A DNA stretch of 64,000 nucleotides from an uncultured Roseobacter sp. (GTDB taxonomy: Bacteria > Pseudomonadota > Alphaproteobacteria > Rhodobacterales > Rhodobacteraceae): the NCBI GenBank assembly GCA_947488305.1, contig CANKZM010000003.1, forward strand, positions 186,001-250,000, in the 5' to 3' direction. The notes below the pieces were generated by a model. The model was not told the origin of the DNA. It did no database searches and was given only the letters and a program-made list of their open reading frames with translations. The position numbers and the translations under genes are program-made. Positions 63,874 to 64,000 of this stretch are shown one piece after another (within the stretch, counting starts at the first letter, position 1; every line of letters begins with the position of its first letter).

Positions 63874-64000
63874 ATGCCCACAGAGCGCATCGATTTTCCC
63901 GGGCACACAGGTGGCCGCCTTTCGGCACGTCTTGACTTACCCGATGGTCCACATGTCGCGACGGCACTGTTTGCGCATTGCTTTACCTGCGGCAAAGACA
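63874..64000 (+). CDS. Alpha/beta hydrolase-OsmC fusion protein, N-terminal part (runs off the right edge)
   Basis: Only 42 residues are in the window. They match the front of the bifunctional alpha/beta hydrolase/OsmC family (MPTERIDFPGHTGGRLSARL, then ATALFAHCFTC), found in many alphaproteobacteria. AAGGAGC lies eight bases before the ATG. The catalytic residues and OsmC part are outside. Confidence 0.72.
   Translation, partial: MPTERIDFPGHTGGRLSARLDLPDGPHVATALFAHCFTCGKD

Overview
The window looks like chromosome from a marine alphaproteobacterium of the Roseobacter group (Rhodobacteraceae). The evidence is a DMSP lyase of the DddP type with every known metal ligand in place, a VPLPA-CTERM surface protein, an aglEFGAK alpha-glucoside operon, TRAP importers and roseobacter-style intergenic DNA. 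I cannot name the species.

Layout. 0-2.2 kb: end of a type I secretion locus (ABC exporter start, TolC-like channel) and a DUF3307 membrane protein. 2.3-11.3 kb: alpha-glucoside uptake and hydrolysis (aglE-F-G-A-K on the minus strand) facing a LacI regulator and a GH1 beta-glucosidase, with two palindromic operators between. 11.3-13.1 kb: a di-haem peroxidase and a Sel1 protein with abutting divergent starts. 13.2-20.7 kb: an operon of SsuD-like monooxygenase, aldo-keto reductase, flavin reductase and a TRAP transporter, divergent from a GntR regulator and a Gfo/Idh/MocA oxidoreductase. This set resembles the oxidative desulfonation (sulfo-SMO) route for sulfoquinovose.

21.8-46.1 kb is a genomic island in tRNA-Thr(TGT). 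It starts with a P4-type integrase beside the tRNA, followed by an AlpA-like protein, a zinc-ribbon/HTH protein and two more tyrosine recombinases. It ends at a second copy of the tRNA 3' end, which is directly followed by a decayed copy of the same integrase. This suggests two related elements integrated in tandem. Cargo includes RsgA, a VOC protein and a 15-kb exopolysaccharide locus (Wzx/Wzy/Wzz/Wza, GalU, a GT26-sugar-transferase fusion, three glycosyltransferases). The locus carries its own putative phosphorelay: a periplasmic sulfite-oxidase-fold protein, a hybrid histidine kinase with HPt, and a LuxR-type response regulator. A palindrome, CCTATCC-N4-GGATAGG, sits in four of its promoter regions and probably marks one regulon. 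A family of short repeats brackets the locus.

46.7-64 kb returns to ordinary chromosome: an AraC regulator, an outer-membrane barrel and two secreted amidohydrolases; DUF3299 and HEAT-like proteins; tRNA-Leu(TAG); a Hint-domain protein; a split nicotinamide-nucleotide repair pair; glnB-glnA; a DUF3445 protein; dddP; the VPLPA-CTERM protein; an SGNH hydrolase; and the start of an alpha/beta hydrolase-OsmC protein. I saw no CRISPR array, rRNA or intact insertion sequence.
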